A stretch of 64,000 bases of DNA from Lineus longissimus (GCF_910592395.1 NC_088317.1:11036001-11100000), one strand, 5' to 3'; positions 45,236 to 57,090 are shown, numbered from the stretch's first letter. Notes: generated from the letters alone by a model not told the origin. Made by a program: numbers and translations.

Positions 45236-45602
45236 AGAACTATTTCAAATGTGGTTTTTTGTTCGGTAGGTCATTCTGAGGTTGTGTCCCAAATTTGGTG
45301 GTAATCTGTCAAGGCTTTTAGAAAATACAGCATTTTAAACATGTTTAAACAGTGTTTTTTGGCTAAAAACCTTACCATCACATGCCTAGAGATAGAATGC
45401 TATGTATTGTATTATGTACAGTGAGATAATGACTGCCTTTGTCTCAAGCCAATTAACGGTGACGTGAAATTGACCGTAGAATCCTAAATAATCAACCGAT
45501 TTTCAAAATTTTTGCAGTGTTTTCTTTCTTTTGCTCAGCTCTTTCTGGAAATACACTGTATTTCTCTATATACTCAAGTTTAAATTTCTCACTGAACTCC
45601 CT

Positions 45603-46158
45603 AACTGGTGGCAATCGGGCAAGAAGTTAAGGAATAATCACATTTTTAAGTTTTTGGATTTTGCCCCCTGGTGGTCAAGTGGTGAATCATATTGGACCAA
45701 ACTTCGGTCCCTGAGATCACCTGACTAAGTGGTAAATGTGTACCAAATTTGGGATCAATAGTCATTGCAGTTTAGAAACATGCCGTCGTGTACATCCTTA
45801 CGGTCAATTTACACCATTTGACCTCTGTGACCTTGAAAAGTAGGTCAAATCAAAAACCCGTATGATATGTGATGTATCCTTGCTAGGAGTACCTACCATA
45901 AAATTTTTATTGAAAACGGATCATAAGAGACATATCACACTTTTTATGTTTTAAGTTTTAGCCCCCTGGTGGCCAAGTCATGAACCAGACCGGACCGAAA
46001 TTCAGTGTCAGAGTACCTCTGACCTAGGGGGTCATGTGTACAAAGTTTCAAGTCCATAGCACAAGCGGTGAAGAAACGTGCCACACAGGATACGGACGAC
46101 GACGACGACGACGACGACGACGGACACAGGGCTATCGTATAGACTCCCCTAACGGTGA
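45603..46158 (+). repeat. Dispersed repeat copy 2, right part, ends at USP exon
   Basis: Continues the family sequence cut at 30,064: GGCAATCGGGCAAG, GACCTCTGTGACC, GCCCCCTGGTGGCCAAGT, CGTGCCACAC, a (GAC)n run at 46,094-46,125 and the end GGTGAGCCAAAAAG. It abuts the USP exon. Confidence 0.75.
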
Positions 46159-46164
46159 GCCAAA

Positions 46165-46723
46165 AAGGTGACTGAGAAATCAGGTGGCAGCCTCAGGTTT
46201 GGCTCACAAAATGATGCCCATGAGTTCATTTTGCAAGGCTTTGGGGCCATGATGCAATCACTAGGGTTTGTGATGGTTACAGAGCAAGTGGTAAGGTGTG
46301 ATGCCTGTGGGTTTGAAGGGCGACCAAAAATCATCGAAAATACCGAGGTTGTGGTGCCAGTCACTACAGCACCTACCATCAAATTGCAAGAGATACTTGA
46401 CGAATATCCAAAGGAAGAATGGCTCACTGGATTTGAATACCAGTGTCTGGATGATGTCAGCACGTACAAGCATACTGAAATACTCAGTCCACCAGACGTG
46501 CTTGTCTTTATCGTCTCAAGAAATCAAGGAAGTGGCATTGGAAAGTTGCTAACACCAGTTGAACCATCTGACCAGCTTACGGTAACCGATAGAAAAGGCG
46601 TCACAACGTACACTCTGCGGTCTGCTATAGTTCACAAAACACATGCGAACGGACAACATCGGATTGGACACTTCGCTCTCCGTTTACGCAATATGTTTAC
46701 AGTCAAACCGCAAAGGTGCCCAA
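46165..46723 (+). pseudogene. USP (peptidase C19) C-terminal half, separated from its Cys box
   Basis: Opens VTEKSGGSLRFGSQNDAHEFILQ, the QQDAHEF box of ubiquitin-specific proteases. It continues with a CDACGFEGR zinc-finger pair, LSPPDVLVFIVSRN (the lP.vL..l.Rf motif) and a His box GQHRIGHFALRLR at about 46,640-46,690. The following bases become AT-rich and less protein-like, so the true end or donor is near 46,700. The matching Cys box lies 16.8 kb upstream at 29,340-29,380, so the catalytic domain straddles the transposon nest. This frame itself is undamaged, unlike the upstream part. USPs remove ubiquitin from proteins. Confidence 0.75.
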
Positions 46724-46884
46724 ATGTTTTCTGTTTTATACTGTACGGGAAAACAATACACATAAATTTGGTGACCAATGGGGTGCTTGCCTGGGTCATA
46801 TTTGATGTCTCGAATTTTTTTTTCTCAATCAAATCTGTTTTTAATGTGTTTTGCGGAACATATTCCAAAGGGAAAAGGGTTTAA

Positions 46885-47899
46885 AAGTGTAAACTTCAGG
46901 GTTAACTCAACTCACAGTGGGAGGTCAAATTCAGGGATTAATGGAACTATTGTTAACAACTTGGCTTGCCACAGCTTTCTTTGATATTTGACCTCACCCA
47001 ATGTAAGCCGTGATTGGGTTACAAGTACTCAATGAGAGGTACATTTGAAAAGCACAGTGATTGAGTAAATGTTTCTTCGGTCACATTGACTAAAACGTTT
47101 GTGAAGCTTTTAAATTGTAGAGTTGGCCTCCTTCACCATGAAAATTAGGTCTAGGTCAAAATGCTTCTTGCACAATGCTAGACTTGGTAAGAATAACTAA
47201 GGCCAGAGCCCTCTATTAAAAACTGTGTACATTACGTGTACATTGTTGTGCATAAGTTTTGGTAAAAAAAGTACACCTTGGACAATCAATCCGCACAAAA
47301 TTTTATATGTGTCAAGAAGAACCCTTTGCCAATAGCATAATAAAGTTTAAAAACATTCCAATACCGATTGCCTGAGAAAAAAAGATTTCCGTACACCATA
47401 TCCATCAAAACGTCACTGGCGCATTGATATGGCCCTGTCAAAATACAAGTTCTAAACTGACCAGTGAGACCACATTTTCTTAAATACTGTCTTCTCCCAC
47501 TTAACCGAGCGCCAGGAAAATGGCTCGAAAATTACTAAGTCCAGAAACATGGCAGTCTGTAATATTTTACGGGTGGGCTGCAAACATTCAATATGACAGC
47601 CAATTATAGTGATCAATGGATACAGGAAGACAACCTTGTAAATGTTGTCAATTCAATAACGCCTTGTCGCGGCCAGGGCCAGTAATCCCTGCAGTCAGGG
47701 TGATGATTATTGAAGTTACGTAAGTCTATTACAAGTCCATGTAAATGGTTGACCGATCCAGAGTCTTTTAAATGAATTTATTTTATCTAATCGATTATGG
47801 AATCGTTTTCTTGTGGGGAAAATCCAATAAAGGGAACTTTCGTGTCAAATGTCATAATTGTTTTCTGCCATCTTGCTTTGACCACGTTCTTCTGGTAAG
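46885..47899. other. Interval without supported genes
   Basis: AT-rich, no domain-bearing frame. It contains the presumed 5' flank of the CENP-B/pogo-like gene. Confidence 0.4.
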
Positions 47900-48791
47900 A
47901 TGCACGCAATCCGATGGAGTTTGTGGGTAGGCCTAGCAGGCACCCTGATGATCTTAACGTATGGAATGGAGTATGGAGATGATGTTGACAGCCCTGACCC
48001 TGATACCACTACTGATGATGATGATGTAGATGATGCTAACCAAGCTGTACCGGGTGCACGTAGGCACCAGAAAAGCTACAGTCTCAATCAGAAGATTGAC
48101 CTTATCGAGACATACCAATTGGAGCATGCTGTAGGATTACGTCATGCTGAAACTGCGACATCCTGTGCTAGACACCACCACATAGCACCGCAGACATTTA
48201 GACGTTCGATAAGCACACAGGATGACTTGTTTGCCCTCAGAGATAGATCAACTCAAGACCATAGAAGACGGAGGAGACAACGGCAACACGGAACTGATGC
48301 TCAAGGTAGTTTTTCGTCAAGCATTCTATTCCTCGCTAAATGAATTTCCTTCTTTGTTGGCCTATACTGACTGGAATAAGTCCGCTTCTGTGTCATGGAC
48401 GGAAGAATAAGTCGCATGATACATCAAAGCGACTGACCCTGACCATGCCTTTTACAATCAGTATTATCGTTCCAGGGACCTTTATTCTTAGGACTAACAT
48501 TGCGTTCATACCAGTGGTCATCACCAATATTTCCAAAGATGTTAAACGTGTTAGCTTTTTTATTTCAGCATATTCGCCCGAAATGGAAAACAATTTGAAC
48601 ACTTGGTTCCTTGAGCGCCGAAGACTTGGTTTCCCTGTTCCCGGTGAGGATATCAAAGGGCAAGCTGGAAGAGAATTTCGGCAATGGTTGGCAGAGCTTC
48701 CGAACGAAACAAAGGCCGAAAGACAAGAACGGAGACCCCTGCGATACCTTTTCCATGCATCTGCACATTGGCTTAGCAACCCTATGGAAAG
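47900..48791 (+). CDS. CENP-B/pogo-type HTH protein, two exons, incomplete
   Basis: Exon 1 (47900-48305) begins MHAIRWSLWVGL. It has an Asp-rich stretch and then SYSLNQKIDLIETY...HHHIAPQTFRRSI, a psq/CENPB-like first HTH. It ends AAG|GTAGTT in phase 1. The acceptor TTTTTATTTCAG at 48557-48568 opens exon 2, which completes an Ala codon. Exon 2 reads YSPEMENNLNTWFLERRRLGFPVPGEDIKGQA...FHASAHWLS, the Tc5/CENP-B second HTH. It ends GAAAG|GTGAGC at 48791 in phase 2. The two HTH units in this order are the DNA-binding half of pogo/Tigger transposases and of jerky/CENP-B proteins. The DDE half was not found downstream. The Leu/Trp-rich first 15 residues may be a chance upstream extension. Confidence 0.6.
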
Positions 48792-50990
48792 GTGAGCTTT
48801 ATTCCTCTGTTGCACGGATCGGCCTTAACGTACGGAATGGATTGTATTCGGTGAATTTCAATAATATGCAAATTCCATTTCAGGAAACAAATCAGCTATC
48901 GAAGGAAGACCAAATATTCAAGGGGGTTACCTGATGACAACGCCCAGGCTTTGGTTGCCAACTAAAATATGTCAAGAGTTTCAGGAAAATGGAATTTGCA
49001 TTTGGGCCATTTCATGGTATTTTGGAAGTGGTATCAAAAATATAAATGTTGGAATCTTAGCAAAATATGAATTGGACATGTTAGAGAGATGTCTGAACCT
49101 ACTGGAAATCAAAAATCTGGGTCAAAATTTCCACTTCTTCATTATGCAAATTCAGTTTTTTACACGAAACATTGAAAATCAGTGTGTCGGACAGGACACT
49201 TGATTTTCTTAATTCTCTCCAGTTGTATTTGATTTCTGATACTTTTTTCTTGTTGACAGGTTAGGTTTCATGTCTAAGTAGATATCACACCAACTTTTTT
49301 TTCAGTTTCCAATTTCAATGCCCTCTTAATTTCAACTCGTAGTAGTCAAGTGTCCTGTCCGATGTAACAAGAGGTCCAAGGGCCTGGCGCTCAGCTGGAT
49401 GACCTAATAACATAGGACGGAGAGTGTAAAGTAGTAAATATCGGCTTTATACTACTGTTTGAAGGTCAAGAGAACACGTTATACCACTAAAATTTCCAAT
49501 GCAGAGCTGCCAGCTGGATGAAATATGATTGAACTAATCAGCCATGGTATGTAAATATTACAGGAGGCAACGGAAGATATCCCTAGTTCAGTATGTTGTT
49601 ACGGTAGCTTTACAGAAAAGAAGTGTCAGAGAGGATGAGACTTCTCCATGGACAACGGTGGTATGTCCAGGCTGGGTTGTACAGCACAAGGATACAAAAT
49701 GCTGTCTGTAATTGAGAGGTATCCTGATTTAACAGAGTTCAAAATAAATAGAAATGACCAGTTTGGGACGAACACCACTGTTTTTTTTTTTAAAAGGTAG
49801 AGATTACAGGAGTCAACAAAATTAATTTTATTGAGAGAAATTGACCTTTCCTGCAGGTGATTGGAATTTACAATACAAAGGGTCGTTTTTCATGACATTG
49901 TGCTCTACTGCGTATCCCTAGTGAGTCGATCGGGAACCAATCTATCCTTGGCGCAGACAGGTTCAAATTGGCTATATCTTGAATAGATTGAATTGCGATG
50001 AAAATCTAATGCAATAAAGGAGCAATATCAAAGAGACAAATTAATCGAACCAATTTTCCACAGACTCTGACCCTGCAATGGCGTGATGTATGCGTGCATA
50101 TAAAAGTATATCAATTGGTCCGATAGAGATGATGAGGCAATGTCAATATGCCTCGTTCCTTAGTCAGCAATATTCCCCTTTTTATACGGAGAAGAAGGAG
50201 AACCCAGATAGGCCTTCACACGTCGGCTTCCAGATGGCTCGAACCAACTGTACTATCACTACTATAACTTTAAAATGCGTGCTCCTCCTACATGTAGCAA
50301 TGTCTCGGCCAAAAAGGCACTTAGTCGACAGGCAAGCTAGAAGTTCAGCACCGTGAGCAGCTCCTTGGTAAGGCCATGTCAGGTTCCGCACGCCTCTTCA
50401 GATACATCAAGTATTGAAAGCCGTGGTGAGCATATAAAAAGACCATGGTCACCTTAATTTGAAAATCCCTTCATAATCAAGGGCTACCTCTGACTAAAAC
50501 AGCACCCATAAACAATAGACCACCAATTTGACCCCAGCTCCTAACTGCGGGAAAACCCAAGTCCAGCAAAAATACCAAAAATACATTTTTGTTTACATTT
50601 GAACTGCACACATGCGTTTGTTTACAATTTCATTTCCCGCGAAATCTCGAAAATCAGGTGACCTGCAATCGTGGATTGAAAATAACATCAACCTGGGTTC
50701 AGCAGGTCAGCAGGTATACCGGCTGTTCCAATCATCCCCCTATAGCCAGCTGTTCAAAAGGTAATGTTATTCACCCCACAGGGAGTGCAGGTAATTGATT
50801 AAGCCCCAGCATAACTTAACAGCAATGGCTTGGCTTCTGTGAGTGGTAAGGAGAATTGACAGTGTCCGATTAAAAATCCCTCATTACTGCTCCGCTGAAG
50901 TAAATTTTTGAATAAAACCAAGACGTTGCATCAGGGTAAGGTGTCACCACCATTCATGCAAAATTTCAAGGCGATCCAACGCCTCTAAGT
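48792..50990. other. Interval without supported genes
   Basis: Contains a small inverted-repeat element at 49187-49362. No DDE transposase exon follows the HTH exons. Short frames here lack support. Confidence 0.4.
49187..49362. mobile_element. 176-bp inverted-repeat element
   Basis: Ends TCGGACAGGACACTTGA and its exact reverse complement (17 bp). The same GTCGGACAGGAC core makes the hairpin at 54,725-54,767, which points to a small repeat family. No clear target duplication. Confidence 0.6.
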
Positions 50991-52235
50991 GTGACTTTAT
51001 TCGTCCCCCTTCTAATATCTATCATCATGGACTTTAGCAAGGCCTTCGACAAGGTCTCGCATGCAAGGATCCTCCTCAAACTAGAGCGATATGGAATCTC
51101 AAAGCAAGCCCGAAGCTGGATCAACAACTTTCTAACCGGACGCAAGCAGCGGGTTGTCATAGAAGGGGAGGCCTCAAGGAACGAACCAGTTACATCAGGA
51201 GTTCCCCAAGGCTCCGTCATTGGCCCTCTGTTATTCCTGATATACATAAATGATCTTCCTGAGTGTGTCAGGTCCCACGTACGCCTATTCGCGGATGACA
51301 CAATCGTGTACCGGCTCATAAAATCAAGATGCGATGAAAAACAGCTTCAAGCCGACCTCCTCGCGCTCGAGATCTGGGAAAGTGAATGGCTCATGGAATT
51401 CCACCCTAAGAAATGTGTACTTCTGCCTATATCGAGAGGAAGAGCAATACCACCGCCTGAATACCACCTTCACGGCCACTGCCTCGACAAGGTCGACTCT
51501 GCCAAATACTTGGGCATAACCTTCACCAAAGACCTAAAATGGAAAGAACACATTGACAACATCGCCAAGTCAGCAAATTCCACTCTTGCCTTTTTACGAA
51601 GAAACATTAGAACCTCTAACCAAAAACTTAAATCCAAAAGCCTACACCACCTTAGTAAGACCCAAGCTAGAATATGCAGCACCAGTCTGGGATCCACATT
51701 ACCAGAACGAAGTCCACAAATTAGAGATGGTCCAGAGAAGAGCGGCCAGATGGGCAACTGGCAGGCACCACAACACCAGCAGCGTGACCGAGATGATAGG
51801 CACCCTAGGTTGGCCCATCCTTGCGGAACGAAGACGCCAAGCCAGGCTCCTGCTCTTCTTCAAAATCCTCCAGCTGCAGGTCGTCGTTGAACACCACCTC
51901 ATCGCGACAACCAGAAGGACCAGACATGGCAACTCAAGATCCTTCAGGCAGGACCACACCACCACCGAGGCCCAAAGAAATTCCTTCTTCCCGCGTACGA
52001 CCGTCGACTGGAACAGCCTACCTGAAGCCACAGTGACGGCCGAGAACACCGACGCCTTCAGGAAGATGCTCACCACTTAGACCAGCGCTGATTTTAACTA
52101 TTTTACCTTGCACGACCTTACATTTTTATCAACTTTTACCATTCACCAACCAAGCTTTTATCTGTTCAACATGCGCCTGGGACTAATGGTCTGCTTAGAC
52201 TGAAACCCAGTATTGGAAGAAGAAGAATATTATTA
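50991..52235 (+). mobile_element. 5'-truncated LINE, reverse transcriptase fragment, one frameshift
   Basis: The frame from about 51,021 carries MDFSKAFDKVSHARIL, GVPQGSVIGPLLFLIYINDL and FADDT (51,291-51,305), all RT motifs of Jockey/CR1-like LINEs. Near 51,644 an extra A in CCAAAAGCC shifts the frame. The C-terminal part (KAYTTLVRPKLEYAAPVWDPH...VDWNSLPEATV) runs in the next frame to TAG 52078-52080. A 3' UTR follows, ending in GAAGAAGAAGAATATTATT. The N-terminal endonuclease is missing. Confidence 0.85.
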
Positions 52236-52959
52236 TATAGAAGATTTAGATCAGCGATGACGTCATTACTGGTGATTCCCAACGTTGTCCAATGAGCGCT
52301 TTTTAAAGTGTGCCATTTGGCATGTATTAGCATGCAATGTATTTTATCAGCGCTGCCAATTGTCGAACAGAATGCCGTAGCTCCGTCAATTTTGAATCAA
52401 TTTTTATGGGAGTAACATTATTGTGTTGCTTAAAACGTCTACTTTTTACTCATGTAAGAATCGTAGTACTAAAAACTAATATGCAAACAGAATCATGCCG
52501 ATTCACTGCACATACTGTGGGAATTCTCCACTTCAAAATACATCGCAAACAGAGCGTGCACTTCCGATATCGTTTTCACAGAATTGTGGCCAAATTTTCA
52601 AGAACTAATTTCTGAAAGTATTCCCTTAAGACCTTATGACTACCCACTGAAAGGAACTAGTGATAATATCGCCTACTTGACTACTTTTTAGCAGAAAATT
52701 GGTTACTTGTTGCAAAATCAATCTTCCATCTTTAGACTGGTCACAGTGAGTATGCTGAAATATAGCCTGGTTCCTTGGCCAATTCAATGCGCAGAATACA
52801 ACTGCGCAACTATACGTCATAACCCGGGCTTTTAAATCGTCAAAAAATCTGTCAAATGTGCCTGTAGCGCCAACTGGCGGTGAAAACTAAACTAATTCCA
52901 TTACAAGTCAAAATGAAAAATTATTTTAAAATATTCGGCCAGATTTGAAAACAATATTT
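52236..52959. other. Interval without supported genes
   Basis: AT-rich, only short frames, none with motif support. Confidence 0.4.
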
Positions 52960-53222
52960 CCTCTGTGGACCGAGGTATAAAGGAGAGGAAGTTTAAACTT
53001 CCCGATGACCTCATTCGCCGAATGTAGGTCGGATCGCGCTGATTTTTGGTTTCTGAGTTCCCCTTGGGCTACTCCTAATTTAGCAGCGCCAACAAAGTGC
53101 CTAGGTCTTACGGTTACAAAATGCCCAAAATTGACATGGAAGGAAGGATGGCAGGAAGGACGGACACCATTCCCTTAGTAATATGACAAGCTTCGCTGAC
53201 TTTGTCAGCTGAGCTAAAAAGG
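52960..53222 (+). repeat. Second dispersed repeat family copy
   Basis: Holds GGAGAGGAAGTTTAAACTTC, AAGTGCCTAGGTCTTACGGTTACAAAATG, a GGAAGGA-type microsatellite, GGACGGACACCATTCCC and GAGCTAAAAAGG. The design parallels the other dispersed family, which ends (GAC)n...GACTCCCCTAACGGTGAGCCAAAAAGG. Confidence 0.45.
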
Positions 53223-54724
53223 TTTGTTTTTTTTCAAAACTAAGAGACTTATGAAAACAGGATTCATTTTCCTCCTACCTAAGGCAGTATACAGTAATAT
53301 CATGAAGAAATTTTTAAAGAAAAATGACACACCTCTCAGTCTGCAATCTAGGCCATATTATATCCTTATCTGCTAAAACTCAGCCTCGTTGCTAAAACTC
53401 AGCCTCGTTTTGGTACCAATGCATGATAGTGCATTGGTACTGCAATGTACTACCTGTCTGATAGAGAGTAGCCAAATGATTATGTGCCACTAAAAGTGTC
53501 CCCTGTGACCATACAGTAACCCACATCTGTTTCAATCTTGCTGATATTGGAGAATAAGTTACTCACTGACTGTTTATGATATTTATCCTCAAACATATTA
53601 TCCTATTTAGCTCCAGTAGACAGAATAATAATCCTAAATAATCCTGAAGGGTGTGGCTGCCCTTTTTGGGCGTGTTCTGGGAGGCTTAAAGAGCCTTGAG
53701 GGTGAAAAATCCACTAGGCCTCTCTCTTGATATCTTGACTAATGGTATGCAAAATGTTGATTTCATATCTCAACTGGTCTCTGCTATATTATTGGTTATA
53801 GTCATGAGGGGCAGGGTTCTAAAATGCCAATCAACAGAAAAAAGCTGTCGTCTAAGCGTGGTCTCAGCCAATTAGCTCAGTATCTATGCACATTTTGGCA
53901 CATAATGATGCCTTCTTTCAGATGCAAGCGGTCTGATGGCTTGAAATTAAAATAGTTCTGAGAAATCTTCAAATAAACAGTGGCTTGATAGATGGGGTCA
54001 AACATGCTGAGAGACACATGTTGGGTGCCATGTTCTGTGAGGCTTAGAGTTCAAGACAGTTGATGTATGATATCCATGGGTACATAATGTCCTAAGGTAC
54101 CAAAATATAGTAATCTTAAACTGAAATATACCACACATGATGTAAAATCAGTACTTTGTTGGTGCTCATTTTGCAAATCAGAGTTAAAAATCCAGGACAT
54201 GACCTACTTCCTTGATGCACATTCTGTATACCCTGCACTAGTATGCATGTGTCAGTTAGGCGTTGGTGTAGTGGTTGCTATGGCTAGGGCATTTTCACCA
54301 TTAGTTAAGTTAGTTCATTGTAGAGTTTGAAGTAACTGGTACATATACCTAATTAATAATATATCCCAAGTGTCCACTTATATTAGTTAGCATAGCCCCA
54401 TAGGTTAATAATATTCATGAATTTTTTTATCTTTCACCCATGGGTGGATGGAGCCCATGTGGTCAGCATGAGCTAGTAGCTAGTTAGTTGTCCAACAGAC
54501 AACATGCTTGGGGTTGTTTCTTTTGGATTGCTATCCAGTCATCACGGATGCCTCTCTATCCCGGAATGGCTATATTGAGCGTGTCCTAATTAGAGTCTGG
54601 CCTGCTTGCAGCAGATATGCCACTCAGCGTAAACCATACCGAGGCCATCAGATTACGCGGGAACTGATATCAATTACATATTCCTGGTCTGGATCGTAGA
54701 CTGTCTTGGAAAATTTAAAACCAA
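53223..54724. other. Interval without supported genes
   Basis: No coding frame with support. It includes a local duplication (GCTAAAACTCAGCCTCGTT twice at about 53,370-53,408). Confidence 0.4.
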
Positions 54725-54767
54725 TTTTGTCCTGTCCGACACGTTCTGCGTGTCGGACAGGACAAAA
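54725..54767. repeat. Perfect 19-bp inverted repeat with 5-nt loop
   Basis: TTTTGTCCTGTCCGACACG, loop TTCTG, then its exact reverse complement. It shares the GTCGGACAGGAC core with the element at 49,187. Confidence 0.9.
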
Positions 54768-54891
54768 GCCTGGCGGACAGGGCACAAATCCTCCTTTGGT
54801 TGACTAATGACTACTTGTTTTGATAGCTATTGCATGTTTCACAATGAATTTACCTTATTAAAGGTTATTTTGACCTTTTTGATTAAATCAG

Positions 54892-55112
54892 GAACCTCGA
54901 AGGATGATTTAATTGCCAATAAATGGCATCTAAAAAAGGGAAAATGGCTTCCAAATAATGAACTTACTCGCAGCCAATCTTTCAAGATTGTATGCCCAGC
55001 TCTTTCTGATTACATATATATGTCAGAACTTGTGAATGAGGGAGTCGATACTCCACAAGTGGACGGCGGATCAAGATGGTCCGAATTTGCCAGCAAAAGG
55101 GTTAAGATTTAG
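54892..55112 (+). CDS. Terminal-exon-like frame, unidentified
   Basis: The acceptor GATTAAATCAG is followed by an open frame of about 73 codons (TSKDDLIANKWHLKKGKWLPNNELTRSQSFKIVCPALSDYIYMSELVNEGVDTPQV...), ending at TAG. The composition is protein-like. No family recognised and no upstream exon matched. Confidence 0.35.
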
Positions 55113-56442
55113 CAGTGAACAGCTTTTTTAACACTTGACCTCATGCATTACCAGCTTCTTTATTGGTCTATCACCATTCAAACATTTACAACTGCGGTTA
55201 GCTTATCCTAAAACATTGTCATGATCAATCTCATCGAAAATGCCCCGGATGTGTTTCATCCACCAAATCAAAGACTCCATGAACATGAGGAATCCTGCTG
55301 CCTCAACTGAATGGAGACACTTTGCATTAGGATATGTTGACCAGACTTATTACATTAACAATCAAAGTATATAGTTTGATGAAAGGATGTTGTCAGTTTG
55401 ACCTGTTCATACAGGTAACAAATGTATGCCTATATCCCACTACATGTATCAGTCTCTGGTCTCATTGTCATCTCACCTCTGCCACAGTCACAACTGATAT
55501 ATACCAGGCTGGTTGTTAGTTTCCTGTGTCTTTTCACGGAGAAGATCAGGGATACTTTCAACCTTCTGCCCACATATCGTACTTGTAGTTGATCTTCCTT
55601 CACTGCAATAAACAAGCAATATGACACTTTTTAAAAATGTCTTTATTCTCATTCTCACACAATCAGAACAGTTGATACAATAAGAAAACCGACTGAGTGA
55701 CCAGTCCGAGTCACCGGATCAGCACCACAATGCAAAAGACGCAAAAGAAAAAATGTCAGGAGCCAGACATGATGCAGAATCGTTGCTGGTTGACACTGTA
55801 AAATGTCAGATAGTTACAATAGATCACATTCACATAGATCTTCTTAGAATTCTAGAATGTACTTACTCAAATTGTATTCAAAAGATATCAGCCAACGACT
55901 GGAATAAACTGACAAAATTTCGTTCATTGGGTGCAATACCCATCACTGAGCATCTCCGCAGCATCTTCTTCATTTGATCCAAAAATTTTATAATTCCGCC
56001 CATGCTGAAAAAAAAATTCATTTTAAAATTCATGATCTATCTCCTATTGGTAACATGCTTTCCATTATCCTCATGATCATTGGTCATGTTGGTGTGGTCT
56101 AAATTACTCACTTTTCAGTGAACTGCAAAGTACGAAAAATGACCGATCAGTTTTTATTAACAACTCCCTTATCTTTATACACCCAAATGTCATGAAATTT
56201 TCAAGAAAGGCGTCTTTGGTTTATTTACTTCGTTTGCGATTAATTTTGATGACTTTATATCCGACTTTAAACTTATTTTGATGACTTTATATCCGACTTT
56301 AATCTTGGTGGATGCTACTGGACACTGGTGGACGCTGTTTAGGATGACCGTTCAAAACCGACAAAAGTGTAGAACTTACCATGTATATGTTGTTAGGCTA
56401 TCCGGGCCAAGTGAACCTGATCGAAGCATTGAGCACTTATGA
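55113..56442. other. Interval without supported genes
   Basis: A 74-codon frame at 55,753 lacks splice or domain support. A direct duplication TTTTGATGACTTTATATCCGACTTTAA is present twice at 56,238-56,302. Confidence 0.4.
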
Positions 56443-56684
56443 CTATGAGTCACAGTGCAGTTGATCCGATAGAGACTTTTCAACTTGATCCAGGATGGAC
56501 TTCTCATCTTCTTCAAGTTCAATACCGACAACATTTTTCGGACTCTCTAAAATTTCCATTGCAGTTTTAGAGGAGTTCCCAGCATGCCTGATGTCGAACA
56601 GAAACTGCGACGAGAAAACATCTTTCAGTTTCCTAAGGCTTGGTGACAGAAACATTCCCATTTCATCGGCATTAATATCCGCAA
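56443..56684 (-). CDS. Terminal exon on minus strand, unidentified
   Basis: On the minus strand the acceptor ATTTTTCAAAG (rc of 56,685-56,695) is followed by an open frame VADINADEMGMFLSPSLRKLKDVFSSQFLFDIRHAGNSSKTAMEIL..., rich in Asp, Glu and Ser with amphipathic helices. It ends at a stop near 56,443. It looks like a genuine C-terminus, but I recognise no family. Confidence 0.4.
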
Positions 56685-56929
56685 CTTTGAAAAATATTTA
56701 AGCGTAGTCCAAAAACATGTGAAAAATCCTCCAGTTTACAAAAATCATCAGGGACACATTTGCTGTCCAATACACTATACAGCAGGAGGAGTTAGACGTC
56801 CAACATTATTTGTCCAGTGGTCGCACTTTTCAAAACACTAATAGCACCGGTACTAGGCCTGCTAGTATTACATGAAGCGATATTACTGGCACTGGCAGTA
56901 ATATCTCCAAAGCGATCATATCTCTATAA

Positions 56930-57090
56930 TAACGACATGACGATATTATTTACGACATGTCGATATTATCAATTACGACATGTCGTTATTAATTTCGTCA
57001 TGTCGTTATTATTATTTCCGACATGACAATATTCGTTATTAATATTGTCATGTCGGGTATTTTGAGCGTTATTTTCGACATGACGATATT
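56930..57090. repeat. Array of seven CGACATG(A/T)CG near-palindromes
   Basis: The CATG cores lie at 56936, 56956, 56979, 56999, 57022, 57049 and 57079, so the spacing is 20, 23, 20, 23, 27 and 30 bp. The units are joined by TATTA/TAATA-rich linkers, and some units are in reverse orientation. The array ends about 200 bp upstream of a first-exon-like ATG. Confidence 0.85.

Larger units (their letters stand above)
30065..45602. mobile_element. TIR element hosting the gypsy insertion (nested)
   Basis: Exact 15-bp inverted ends AGGGAGTTCAGTGAG (30065-30079; reverse complement at 45588-45602) sit exactly where the dispersed repeat is broken. The flanking 10-mers AATTGGTGCC and AACTGGTGGC agree at 8 of 10 positions, suggesting an old target duplication of about 9-10 bp. 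Removing the 12.6-kb gypsy leaves about 3.0 kb with no transposase. It holds a cluster of AAGATGGCNGCC motifs and one exon-like frame. Superfamily uncertain; the duplication length would fit MULE-type or hAT elements. Confidence 0.6.

Noticed and set aside
55753-55977. 74-codon plus frame as a gene
   Set aside because: It has an ATG but no domain, no splice or promoter support and ordinary AT-rich composition.
56930-57090. CRISPR-like array
   Set aside because: The unit is about 10 bp with 10-20-bp AT-rich linkers, some units are reversed, and the genome is eukaryotic with introns.
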